A DNA stretch of 9,020 nt. It comes from a bacterium. GTDB taxonomy: Bacteria > Elusimicrobiota > Elusimicrobia > Elusimicrobiales > UBA9959. The DNA is taken from the NCBI GenBank assembly GCA_021812825.1, contig JAKAMO010000098.1, positions 1 through 9,020 on the forward strand, written 5' to 3'. Both the position numbers and the translations under genes were made by a program. The notes under the pieces were generated by a model that was not told the DNA's origin, did not search any database, and saw only the letters and a list, made by a program, of their open reading frames with translations. Shown here in pieces: positions 1 to 7,566 of the stretch; position 1 is the first letter of the stretch; every line of letters begins with the position of its first letter.

Positions 1-609
1 GGCTGCAACCTGGACTGCGGCTACTGCGACGAGCCGGCCGCGCTGGACGAGGCCTCTGCCGAAACGATGTCCGCGGACGAAGCCGCCCGGCGGGTGATAA
101 AGCTCGCCAGGGCGAAGAAGTCCGGGGATGTATCGCTGACCGGAGGGGAGCCGCTGCTGCAGTGGCGCTTCATAAAAATCCTCGCGCCGAAGCTGAAAAA
201 GGCCGGCCTCCGGCTCCACCTGGAGACCAACGGCGTCCTCTGCCGGGAGCTGGAAAACGTCTCCGCCCTGGTCGACGTGGTGGCGATGGACATAAAGCTG
301 CCTTCCTCGACGGGACAGCGCGGCTTCTGGACGGCTCATGGCCGCTTCCTGGCAGTGGCGCCGGAAAAGACCTTCATCAAGACGGTGCTGACGTCGGAAA
401 GCACGATGGCAGATTTCGCTAAAGCCGTCAGGCTGGCCGCCGGGGTTCACTCCGAAGTTCCCTTTTTTATACAGCCTGCCACGCGCCGCCGCGGGGTGAG
501 CAGGCCGCCCTCGGGGCGTTTCGTGCGCGAGGCTTCGTGCCTCGCAGCCGAGCGGCTGAGGCATGTGACGGTGCTGCCGCAGCAGCACCCAATTTGGGGT
601 GTTAAGTGA
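1..609 (+). CDS. queE: Radical SAM protein, QueE-like (7-carboxy-7-deazaguanine synthase), 5' partial
   Basis: The reading frame is open from base 1 and ends at TGA 607-609, so the N-terminus is outside the window; 202 residues are visible. A CxxxCxxC radical SAM cluster motif (C2, C6, C9 of the visible part) should bind the [4Fe-4S] cluster that cleaves S-adenosylmethionine. It is followed by TGGEPLLQ (residues 47-54), LETNG (74-78) and MDIKLPSS (96-103), a series typical of QueE. The C-terminal LPQQHPIWG resembles the QueE ending around PQxHK. QueE rearranges 6-carboxytetrahydropterin to 7-carboxy-7-deazaguanine on the way to queuosine. No other queuosine gene is visible, so the assignment rests on motifs alone; another small activating-enzyme-like radical SAM protein is possible. 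The first in-frame ATG (67) lies downstream of the cluster cysteines and cannot be the true start. Radical SAM membership is near certain, the QueE name moderately so. Confidence 0.72.
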   Translation, partial: GCNLDCGYCDEPAALDEASAETMSADEAARRVIKLARAKKSGDVSLTGGEPLLQWRFIKILAPKLKKAGLRLHLETNGVLCRELENVSALVDVVAMDIKLPSSTGQRGFWTAHGRFLAVAPEKTFIKTVLTSESTMADFAKAVRLAAGVHSEVPFFIQPATRRRGVSRPPSGRFVREASCLAAERLRHVTVLPQQHPIWGVK

Positions 610-778
610 GAGTCAGTCCCGGCAGACCGGAACGCAAAACGCGTTCGGCCACACCGTGGCCTCACTCATCATTCAGGCTCGGCGCTATGCAAGCCTCGCC
701 TTCACGAAGGTTTTGCTTATCCGGCCTGCCGTGCCTGACAATGGGCAATGATTTTGTAAATGAGGAAGGGGAGGTCTT
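610..778 (+). other. Intergenic spacer with several small hairpins, upstream of the CPCC protein gene
   Basis: This 169-base gap contains no convincing ORF. Consecutive small inverted repeats are visible: AACGC/GCGTT (631-635 with 641-645), GGCCAC/GTGGCC (647-652 with 656-661, loop ACC) and CCTT/AAGG (699-702 with 707-710) followed by TTTT. The last could be a weak terminator for the upstream gene, but the stem is only 4 bp. A possible promoter is CTGACA (735-740), a 16-base spacer and TAAATG (757-762); the -35 is good and the -10 poor. The end of the gap carries a strong Shine-Dalgarno sequence, GGAGG at 770-774. Confidence 0.4.
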
Positions 779-1084
779 ATGAGCGAGGGAACGTTTTTGA
801 TAGACTGTCCGTGCTGCAAGGCGCGCATAGAGGTGGACCGCAAGACCGGCAAGGTGCTCAAGCACTGGGACAAGCCGCAGGTCAAGGAAGGCGGCGACCT
901 GATGGCCGAGGCGATGAAGAAGATGCAGGCCGACAAGACCCGCCTGGACGACTATTTCAACAACGCCGGCAAGTCCATGGAGGAAAAAAAGAAGGAATTG
1001 GAGGAGAAGTTCCAGAAAGAGAAGAAGCGCATCGAGGACTCCGGGGATACCTCCAGGCCGGAGAATCCGTTCGACTGGGATTGA
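779..1084 (+). CDS. Small CPCC-motif protein with charged helical body, unknown function
   Basis: This is a 101-residue protein. It begins with a short beta-type segment holding CPCC at residues 10-13 and a basic stretch (KARIEVDRKTGKV). Residues 41-87 are rich in Lys, Glu and Met and should form one long helix or coiled coil. The tail ends in ENPFDWD. The N-terminus looks like half of a zinc ribbon or a redox CxxC-type motif; because only one cysteine cluster exists, metal binding would need a dimer or a partner. There is no signal peptide and no membrane segment, so it is probably cytoplasmic. The start at 779 is supported by the GGAGG at 770-774, four bases upstream. The gene stands alone: the radical SAM gene ends 169 bases before it, and a strong terminator follows 82 bases after its stop. 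I do not recognise a named family, and the function is unknown. Confidence 0.8.
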   Translation: MSEGTFLIDCPCCKARIEVDRKTGKVLKHWDKPQVKEGGDLMAEAMKKMQADKTRLDDYFNNAGKSMEEKKKELEEKFQKEKKRIEDSGDTSRPENPFDWD

Positions 1085-1165
1085 GTCCATAATATAGATA
1101 TCGATAGGATACGCCCGCGCGCCTGCGCGGGTACATTGGCCCGGTCCCAGGGCCGCTAACCCATA
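1085..1165 (+). other. Structured spacer with two GC-rich hairpins ahead of a terminator; possible small RNA or 3' UTR
   Basis: Two stem-loops follow the CPCC gene. The first is CCCGCGC (1114-1120) with GCGCGGG (1125-1131) and a GCCT loop. The second is GGCCC (1138-1142) with GGGCC (1150-1154), which can be extended by an outer GGGT/ACCC pairing (1129-1132 with 1159-1162) in competition with the first. Upstream, TTCGAC (1070-1075) and TATAGA (1093-1098) are 17 bases apart and could be a promoter, which would give a transcript of about 90 bases ending at the terminator that follows. It may equally be just the 3' untranslated region of the CPCC gene. Confidence 0.4.
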
Positions 1166-1194
1166 GGGCCCAGAAAAGTCTGGGCCCTTTTTTT
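1166..1194 (+). terminator. Rho-independent terminator after the CPCC protein gene
   Basis: GGGCCCAG (1166-1173) pairs perfectly with CTGGGCCC (1180-1187) around the six-base loop AAAAGT. Seven T residues follow at 1188-1194. An 8-bp GC-rich stem with an uninterrupted T tract is a textbook intrinsic terminator on the + strand. It separates the CPCC gene (and any small RNA at 1100-1165) from the phospholipase D-like gene. Confidence 0.93.
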
Positions 1195-1240
1195 GCCTTC
1201 GCCTGCCTTTACGGCCCTTACGGCGGCGGCTTGAAGGGCG

Positions 1241-1252
1241 TATACTATAGGC
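1241..1252 (+). promoter_or_regulatory. -10-like box abutting the PLD start codon (leaderless promoter candidate)
   Basis: TATACT (1241-1246) matches the sigma-70-type -10 at five of six positions and ends six bases before the ATG at 1253. Transcription would then start at or next to the A of the start codon. No Shine-Dalgarno sequence lies between box and start. The -35 position, 17 bases upstream (TTACGG, 1218-1223), is a poor match. The assignment is inferred from position and sequence only. Confidence 0.55.
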
Positions 1253-2821
1253 ATGACGAACAAAAAGACCGCCCTTACCATACTTCTTTCCTGCGTCATG
1301 TTCCCCGGCTTCGCCGCGGCCCAGAACCTGGGTTCCGCGTCCGCTTCGCTCGGGCTGAACGGTGACGAGCTCAAGGCTTCGCCTATACCGCAGCCGAAGG
1401 CGGAAGGCGGCGGCGTTCCCCAGCAGTTCTCCGGCCCTGAACCGGTCTCTTACGCCGGCACCGCCGTCACTCTCTGGCACGCCCTCGGCACCCAGATCGC
1501 GGACCTCGGCTGGCTGCCCGGCACCGGCGCCCCGTCTTTCGAGAAGATCTCCGAGCGCGTCATCAACGCCTCCAAGTCGGCCGCTTTCCCGGCCCGCAGC
1601 GCCGGCCAGCCCTCCCTGTTCACGGAACCCGGTTTCGTTTCCGAGTTCGAGGCCGTCACCGGCGCCAGCTTCTCCTCCTCGAACTACACCCGCTTTCTTA
1701 TCGACGGAGAGGCCTCTTTCGAGGCCAAGGACGCCCTGATCAGGAGCGCGAAGAAGAGCCTGCTGATCTCCAGCTGGGCCTTCTATGACGACACCACCGG
1801 CTACGAAGCCGCCCGGATGCTGATAGCCAAGCACAAGGAAGGCGTGGACGTTAAGATCATCATCGACTCGATCGTGGCCAACACCCACGGCAAGAAAGTG
1901 GTCAAGATGATGGAGGACGCCGGCATAGCCGTCATCCGCCACAAGGACCTCGACCGCTCCGGCGACATCTGGCACGTCAAGGTGATGATAGCCGACGACC
2001 AGTACGCGGTGGCCGGCGGCATGAATTTCGGCGACGTCTACTCCCACAAGGCCGGCACCGTGCTCTGGCGCGATACCGACATCCTCTTCTCCGGCCCGGC
2101 CGTGGCCGAGGCCAAGCGCCTGCTGGGCGACGTCTGGAACAAGCAGGTGTCCGTCCGCAAGCTCGGCTTCAAGTCCGTGGACGTGCGGGCCCCGCAGGCC
2201 CCCGAATACGAGGGCGGCTCCGCCCGCGTGGCGGTGGTGCTGCAGAACCCGCCCAAGACCTCTCCTATCCTGGTCAGCATAGTGAAGGCCATGTACGGCG
2301 CCACCCGCAATATCAACATAGAGAACGCCTACTTCGTGGCCCTCCCGGCCGTGACGCAGGCCGTGCTCGAGGCCCGCGCCCGCGGTGTAGAGGTCAATAT
2401 CCTCACCAATTCCAGCCAGAGCATAGACTCCGAGGGCAAGCCGATAGTCGACGCTATGGCCAAGTGCCTGATCCCGCTGCAGCAGGCCGGCGTTAACATC
2501 TACCTGAAGCAGGGCGACATGCAGACCCTGCACTCCAAGTTCATGACCGTGGACGGAGAGTTCGCCGACATCGGTTCCTACAACCTGCACCCCCGCGGGG
2601 AGCGCATAGATACCGAGGTGAACGTGAACGTCCTCGACCGCTCCTCGGTAGCCCAGCTGGACGCGGCTTTCGCCCGCGACCTCGCGGCGGCCAAGAAGAT
2701 CAGCGACGCCAGGGAGCTGGAGACCAAGCCCGGCATGGTGTCGCAGATCATGTCGCAGTTCTTCTACGCGCAGCTCGAGCAGCAGGCCCCCGGCGCGGAC
2801 GGCCTGATCCAGGACCGCTAA
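1253..2821 (+). CDS. Exported phospholipase D-superfamily protein (cardiolipin synthase-like, two HKD motifs)
   Basis: This 522-residue protein starts with a signal peptide: basic MTNKK, a hydrophobic stretch to about residue 20, and a likely AAA|Q cleavage after residue 23, so it should act in the periplasm or outside the cell. Residues 24-130 are Pro/Gly/Ala-rich with no recognised domain. Two phospholipase D repeats follow. The first has H241-K243-D248 (HVKVMIAD) with GG 255-256 and N258; the second has H427-K429-D434 (HSKFMTVD) with GS 441-442 and N444. The ISSWAFYDD segment near 172-180 and NIENAYF at 355-361 resemble the strands preceding HKD motifs in cardiolipin synthases. The family works through a phosphohistidine intermediate to hydrolyse or transfer phosphatidyl groups, and some members cut nucleic acids. 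Both active sites look intact. The signal peptide in place of transmembrane helices sets it apart from ClsA. It is a single-gene unit with a terminator on each side. The substrate cannot be fixed from sequence. Confidence 0.9.
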   Translation: MTNKKTALTILLSCVMFPGFAAAQNLGSASASLGLNGDELKASPIPQPKAEGGGVPQQFSGPEPVSYAGTAVTLWHALGTQIADLGWLPGTGAPSFEKISERVINASKSAAFPARSAGQPSLFTEPGFVSEFEAVTGASFSSSNYTRFLIDGEASFEAKDALIRSAKKSLLISSWAFYDDTTGYEAARMLIAKHKEGVDVKIIIDSIVANTHGKKVVKMMEDAGIAVIRHKDLDRSGDIWHVKVMIADDQYAVAGGMNFGDVYSHKAGTVLWRDTDILFSGPAVAEAKRLLGDVWNKQVSVRKLGFKSVDVRAPQAPEYEGGSARVAVVLQNPPKTSPILVSIVKAMYGATRNINIENAYFVALPAVTQAVLEARARGVEVNILTNSSQSIDSEGKPIVDAMAKCLIPLQQAGVNIYLKQGDMQTLHSKFMTVDGEFADIGSYNLHPRGERIDTEVNVNVLDRSSVAQLDAAFARDLAAAKKISDARELETKPGMVSQIMSQFFYAQLEQQAPGADGLIQDR

Positions 2822-2839
2822 CTGAAAGCCGGCCAGCCG

Positions 2840-2874
2840 GAGGAGCCGGGGCTTATGCCCCGGCTCCTCTTTTT
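2840..2874 (+). terminator. Rho-independent terminator after the PLD gene
   Basis: GAGGAGCCGGGG (2840-2851) pairs with CCCCGGCTCCTC (2858-2869) in a perfect 12-bp stem. An extra C-G pair closes a TTAT tetraloop. Five T residues follow at 2870-2874. It starts 18 bases after the PLD stop codon and isolates that gene from the hpt operon. Confidence 0.95.
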
Positions 2875-2899
2875 AATGGTAAAACGCGCTTAAAAAATC

Positions 2900-2911
2900 T
2901 AAAATAATATG
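2900..2911 (+). promoter_or_regulatory. -10-like box abutting the hpt start (leaderless promoter candidate)
   Basis: TAAAAT (2900-2905), a five-of-six match to TATAAT, sits in the AT-rich stretch 2875-2910, in sharp contrast to the GC-rich genes. The expected transcription start, six to eight bases downstream, falls at 2911-2913, next to the second of two tandem ATG codons (2909 and 2912). No Shine-Dalgarno sequence is present. The -35 region (TGGTAA, 2877-2882) is weak. This would be the promoter of the hpt-ftsH-cdaA operon. Confidence 0.5.
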
Positions 2912-3451
2912 ATGCATAAGGACCTGCAGGAGATACTTATCTCCTCCGAGGAGCTCGCCTCCGGCATTAAAAAGCTGGGGGAGAGGATATCCACGGACTA
3001 TGCCGGCCGCTGCCTTACGCTGGTGGGCGTGCTGAAGGGTTCCGTCTTCTTCCTGACGGACCTGGCGCGCCACATCACCACGGACGTGCGGCTGGACTTC
3101 ATGATGCTTTCCTCCTATTCCGGCGCGCATTCCACCGGCGTGGTGCGCATCATGCTGGACCTCAAGGAGAGCATAGAGGACAGCGACGTGCTGATCGTGG
3201 AGGATATCGTCGACTCCGGGCTGACGATGAACTATCTGCTGCCGAACCTGAAGACGCGCCGTCCCCGGACGCTCGAGATCTGCACCCTGCTGGACAAGCC
3301 CAGCCGGCGCAAGGCCCAAGTGCCGATAAAGTACGCCGGCTTCACTATACCCGACAAGTTCGTGGTCGGCTACGGCCTGGACTATAACGGGATCTACCGC
3401 AACCTGCCGTACATAGGGGTGCTGAGGGAAGGAGCAATAGAAGGTAACTGA
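2909..3451 (+). CDS. hpt: Hypoxanthine phosphoribosyltransferase
   Basis: This 180-residue cytoplasmic enzyme transfers the phosphoribosyl group of PRPP to hypoxanthine or guanine, giving IMP or GMP (purine salvage). The PRPP-binding signature VEDIVDSGLTM (about residues 96-106) has the two acidic residues and the loop typical of the family. LVGVLKGSVFFLTDLAR (about 38-54) is the usual pyrophosphate-binding loop region. VGYGLDYNGIYRNLPYIGVL near the C-terminus is the base-binding and closing segment of bacterial Hpt. The length is typical. Two tandem ATG codons are available; if the mRNA is leaderless, 2912 (MHKDL) may be the real start. Only two bases separate its stop from ftsH, an arrangement known from many bacteria. 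Confidence 0.95.
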   Translation: MMHKDLQEILISSEELASGIKKLGERISTDYAGRCLTLVGVLKGSVFFLTDLARHITTDVRLDFMMLSSYSGAHSTGVVRIMLDLKESIEDSDVLIVEDIVDSGLTMNYLLPNLKTRRPRTLEICTLLDKPSRRKAQVPIKYAGFTIPDKFVVGYGLDYNGIYRNLPYIGVLREGAIEGN

Positions 3452-3453
3452 CC

Positions 3454-5262
<1,809 letters not shown>

Positions 5263-5330
5263 CGGGCATGGCGCCTGTCGCGGCGCGCGCATAGCGCTGC
5301 CGGCGCGGCACCGGAGACGCAAGCACTGGA

Positions 5331-6146
5331 ATGTACCTGAACTACCTGAGGACGCTGGCGGATATCGCGGCGGTATACTACATAGTGTACCGCCTGATCC
5401 TGCTGCTGAAAGGCACCAGGGCCATGCAGGTCATCTGGGGAGTATCCATACTCGCCGTCATCACCGCCGTGGCGCAGCTGTTCCGGCTGTCGGCCACCGT
5501 CTGGCTGATGCAGCAGTTCTGGGTGGCCGGCATGGTGCTGCTGATCGTGGTGTTCCAGCCGGAGATACGCTTCGCGCTGGCCAACATCGGTTCCAACCCG
5601 CTCGGCCGCGTGATGGTGTCGCAGGAATATAAGTTCATCGGCGAGATGATGGAGGCGGTGCGCTCGGCCGCCGCCGAGAAGATGGGCATGCTGATCGTGC
5701 TCGAGCAGGACATGGCGCTGCGCGATATCGTGGAGACCGGAGTGCGCATAAACGGCGAGATCTCCAAGGAGCTGCTGCTGACCGTCTTCCACGAGAACAC
5801 GCTGCTGCACGACGGCGCCGCCGTGATAGCCAACAACAGGCTGGTCGCCGCCGGCTGCATCCTGCCGCTTACCGAGCAGCAGGAGCTTTCCAAGATCCTG
5901 GGCATGCGCCACCGCGCGGCCCTTGGCCTCAGCGAGGTGGCCGACGCCATAATAATCATAGTTTCGGAGGAGACGGGCGCGCTGGCCGTGGCGCGCAACG
6001 GCAAGCTGCAGCAGCACGCGGATCCCAAAGACCTCGAGGACATGCTGTACCAGCTGTACCGCTCCAAGGCGGAGAAGACGCTGCTGCGCCGCGCCCCCAG
6101 GGCGGAAGCCCAGGCGCCGCGCGCCGACAATCAGTCGCAGGCCTGA
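5331..6146 (+). CDS. cdaA: Diadenylate cyclase CdaA (c-di-AMP synthase)
   Basis: This 271-residue protein joins two ATP into cyclic di-AMP, a second messenger linked in other bacteria to potassium and osmotic balance and to cell wall homeostasis. Three hydrophobic N-terminal segments (about 9-27, 33-50 and 57-76) precede the conserved VVFQPEIR (73-80). The DAC catalytic domain follows with its two signatures, DGA (161-163, in LHDGAAVI) and RHR (193-195, in GMRHRAALG). This is the CdaA/DacA type with membrane anchors rather than the DisA type. The last 20 residues are a loose Ala/Pro/Arg/Gln tail. The ATG at 5331 is the only in-frame start after an upstream stop at 5292; its Shine-Dalgarno sequence is poor (GGAG about 15 bases away). 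It lies 68 bases after ftsH, with no terminator between, and three bases before a CdaR-like microgene. Confidence 0.96.
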   Translation: MYLNYLRTLADIAAVYYIVYRLILLLKGTRAMQVIWGVSILAVITAVAQLFRLSATVWLMQQFWVAGMVLLIVVFQPEIRFALANIGSNPLGRVMVSQEYKFIGEMMEAVRSAAAEKMGMLIVLEQDMALRDIVETGVRINGEISKELLLTVFHENTLLHDGAAVIANNRLVAAGCILPLTEQQELSKILGMRHRAALGLSEVADAIIIIVSEETGALAVARNGKLQQHADPKDLEDMLYQLYRSKAEKTLLRRAPRAEAQAPRADNQSQA

Positions 6147-6149
6147 CCT

Positions 6150-6251
6150 ATGAACGTTCCGGAGCTTTTTACCCGCAACTGGCAGATAAAGCTGCTCTCG
6201 CTCATCATTTCCCTGCTCATCTGGTATTTCATCACCGGCGGAAGGCCTTAG
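6150..6251 (+). CDS. 33-residue membrane microprotein resembling the N-terminal anchor of CdaR/YbbR
   Basis: An ATG lies three bases after the cdaA stop and opens a 33-codon frame ending in TAG (6249-6251). The peptide has a short polar start (MNVPELFTRNWQ), then a hydrophobic stretch from about residue 13 to 28 (IKLLSLIISLLIWYFI) and a short tail, TGGRP. The NWxxKLLSLxxxxxxW pattern is how CdaR (YbbR) proteins, the usual partners of CdaA, begin before their periplasmic YbbR repeats. Here the repeats are absent: only 113 bases remain before the next gene, and no frame there continues a YbbR domain. A weak AGG (6139-6141) could serve as ribosome binding site, and coupling to cdaA translation is likely. 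It may be a minimal CdaA partner or a truncated remnant. Family resemblance is by eye. Confidence 0.6.
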   Translation: MNVPELFTRNWQIKLLSLIISLLIWYFITGGRP

Positions 6252-6261
6252 GCGCGTCCCG

Positions 6262-6304
6262 GCGGTCCAATAGGTCCACCCCGCGCTAGGTCCAATAACC
6301 GCGC
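6262..6304 (+). repeat. Three GGTCCA(ATA) direct repeats in the spacer before the deacetylase gene
   Basis: GGTCCAATA occurs at 6264-6272 and again at 6289-6297, and a shorter GGTCCA lies directly after the first copy at 6273-6278. The first two copies are in phase as 9-base units. The last copy can fold into a small hairpin (GCGC 6283-6286 with GCGC 6301-6304, GGT with ACC inside). Its place, about 50-80 bases upstream of an extended -10, would fit regulator binding sites or a decayed tandem repeat. No function is shown. Confidence 0.5.
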
Positions 6305-6344
6305 TCCCTGGGGCCTTTCGCCTCTTATGAGCCGTCGCCATTAC

Positions 6345-6364
6345 TGCCATAATATGGGCAGGAG
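6345..6364 (+). promoter_or_regulatory. Extended -10 promoter and Shine-Dalgarno of the polysaccharide deacetylase gene
   Basis: TG (6345-6346), one base, then CATAAT (6348-6353) form an extended -10 element; a weak TTATGA (6325-6330) lies 17 bases upstream as a possible -35. Transcription would start near 6360. GGAG (6361-6364) follows at once. It touches the ATG at 6365 but is six bases from the ATG at 6371, the normal spacing, so the second ATG is the better start. Confidence 0.5.
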
Positions 6365-6370
6365 ATGACG

Positions 6371-7477
6371 ATGCTCAAAAACCTTCTCGCCCTGATTTCC
6401 ACTATCATATTCTTCCCTCTGTCGAGCGCCGTAGCGCAGGAGCTCCGCCTGCCGGAACCCGGCCCGGTCGCCGTGCCCGCCGCCGTCGCTGCCCGGGAGG
6501 ACGCGTCCTCGCTGATGAGGGAGTATGACGAGCTCTATTCCGCTCTCGAGGCCTATTCCAACGCCGCTTTCGTCTCCCCGCAGTCCAGCCCGCAGTTCCT
6601 GGAAGCTTCCGCCGCCGGCCAGTACCTCAGGGCCAGGCTGGAGGATGCCGGCGCCCGTATCGAGCTGCTTTCCGGCCGGCCGTATTCCCCGTCACCGTTC
6701 AGGACCGCGGCGCGCGTCTCCTACCGCGTCAGGGAGGAGCTCGACGGCGTGTTCGCCTTCTATTCCGCCCTGCCCCCGTCCCCTTCCCGCGGCGTGCCGA
6801 TAAAGCCGGGCTACTGCCAGATCAACCTGGTCAAGAACAACGTTCCGTTCCTCGTGCAGTCCGACGGGTTCCTTAAGAAGGGTGAGGTCATCATAACATT
6901 CGACGACGGTCCCGGCCCGCTGACCGACGAAGTATCCCGGGATATGCGCGACGCGGGAGTGCAGGCGGTCTTCTTCGTGCTGGGTTCCAAGCTGGGCGCG
7001 GAAGGCAAAGAGCGCGTAGCCAGGGAGGCGGCCGCCGGACACGCGGTGGCGGTGCACGGCTACTGGCACGCCACCGAGAACGGCAAACCGCTTACCGCCT
7101 ACTCCACCGGGAAGATACTGGAACAGTTGCGCGGCGTCAAGGAAACCATCGGCCGGGCTTCCGGTTCCACGCCCGCTTTCTTCCGGCCCCCGTACGGCAT
7201 CATCACGCCGGAGGCGGTGAAGGCGCTCGATTCGGAGCTGGGGCTGGTACCGGTCGGCTGGACCGTGGACACGCTGGACTGGTCCACCAAGGACCCGGAG
7301 CAGCTTTTCCAGAACACCATTTCCCTCATACAGAAGCGCGGCAAAGGCATAGTGCTGATGCACGATATACACCCTCAGAGCCGCACCGCCGTGAAACGCC
7401 TGGTGAAGTGGCTGGCCGAGAACGGCTACAGGACCGTTTCTCCGGAGCGGATGGTCGAGGCGTACAGGGGCAGATAG
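6371..7477 (+). CDS. Exported polysaccharide deacetylase (NodB homology, carbohydrate esterase 4)
   Basis: This 368-residue protein has a signal peptide (MLKNLLALIS onward, probable cleavage AVA|Q near residue 22). A helical, Ala-rich region of about 120 residues without a recognised domain follows, then a NodB domain from about residue 170. The metal and catalytic motifs are in order: TFDDGP (176-181, the Asp pair), HGYWH (229-233, the two metal histidines), RPPYG (272-276), DTLDW (300-304) and LMHD (329-332). CE4 enzymes remove N- or O-acetyl groups from peptidoglycan, chitin-like or other polysaccharides in a metal-dependent way. Motif 2 is HGYWH rather than the usual H(S/T)xxH, but both histidines are in place, so activity is expected. 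The start at 6371 is preferred over the ATG at 6365 (two residues longer) because GGAG at 6361-6364 is correctly spaced only for 6371. It is a monocistronic unit with its own promoter and terminator. The substrate is unknown. Confidence 0.93.
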   Translation: MLKNLLALISTIIFFPLSSAVAQELRLPEPGPVAVPAAVAAREDASSLMREYDELYSALEAYSNAAFVSPQSSPQFLEASAAGQYLRARLEDAGARIELLSGRPYSPSPFRTAARVSYRVREELDGVFAFYSALPPSPSRGVPIKPGYCQINLVKNNVPFLVQSDGFLKKGEVIITFDDGPGPLTDEVSRDMRDAGVQAVFFVLGSKLGAEGKERVAREAAAGHAVAVHGYWHATENGKPLTAYSTGKILEQLRGVKETIGRASGSTPAFFRPPYGIITPEAVKALDSELGLVPVGWTVDTLDWSTKDPEQLFQNTISLIQKRGKGIVLMHDIHPQSRTAVKRLVKWLAENGYRTVSPERMVEAYRGR

Positions 7478-7493
7478 ACCGCAACTGCGCGCA

Positions 7494-7536
7494 CGGAGGC
7501 CGGCAGGGAGCCGATCCCGCCGGCCTCCGCTGTTTT
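7494..7536 (+). terminator. Rho-independent terminator after the deacetylase gene
   Basis: CGGAGGCCGGC (7494-7504) pairs with GCCGGCCTCCG (7519-7529). After a one-base bulge (A7505) the helix continues with GGGA/TCCC (7506-7509 with 7515-7518) around the loop GCCGA. A short T run (7533-7536) follows three bases after the stem. The long stem makes termination likely although the T tract is modest. Confidence 0.8.
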
Positions 7537-7554
7537 CCGGCAGTTCAGATTTAC

Positions 7555-7566
7555 TAGAATCCTAAT
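7555..7566 (+). promoter_or_regulatory. -10-like box abutting the GDPD start (leaderless promoter candidate)
   Basis: TAGAAT (7555-7560) differs from TATAAT at one position and ends six bases before the ATG at 7567, so transcription should begin on or beside the start codon. There is no Shine-Dalgarno sequence. The T-rich segment at 7533-7538 stands in the -35 position but is a poor match. Confidence 0.55.

Noticed and set aside
699..714. CCTT/AAGG hairpin with four Ts as terminator of the QueE-like gene
   Set aside because: The stem is only 4 bp and the T run short; much weaker than the three clear terminators of the window.
662..2590. 642-codon open frame on the minus strand opposite the PLD gene
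   Set aside because: It is a codon-shadow of a GC-rich gene: its His/Gly/Val/Leu-rich product lacks domains, while the + strand frame has a signal peptide and two HKD motifs.
5263..5330. Terminator or promoter between ftsH and cdaA
   Set aside because: The 68 bases are very GC-rich with overlapping self-complementary GCGC tracts but contain neither a T tract nor a -10-like box.
6252..6370. Frameshifted remainder of a YbbR-domain gene
   Set aside because: I could find no frame in these bases resembling YbbR repeats, and the space is far too short for even one; only control elements are visible.
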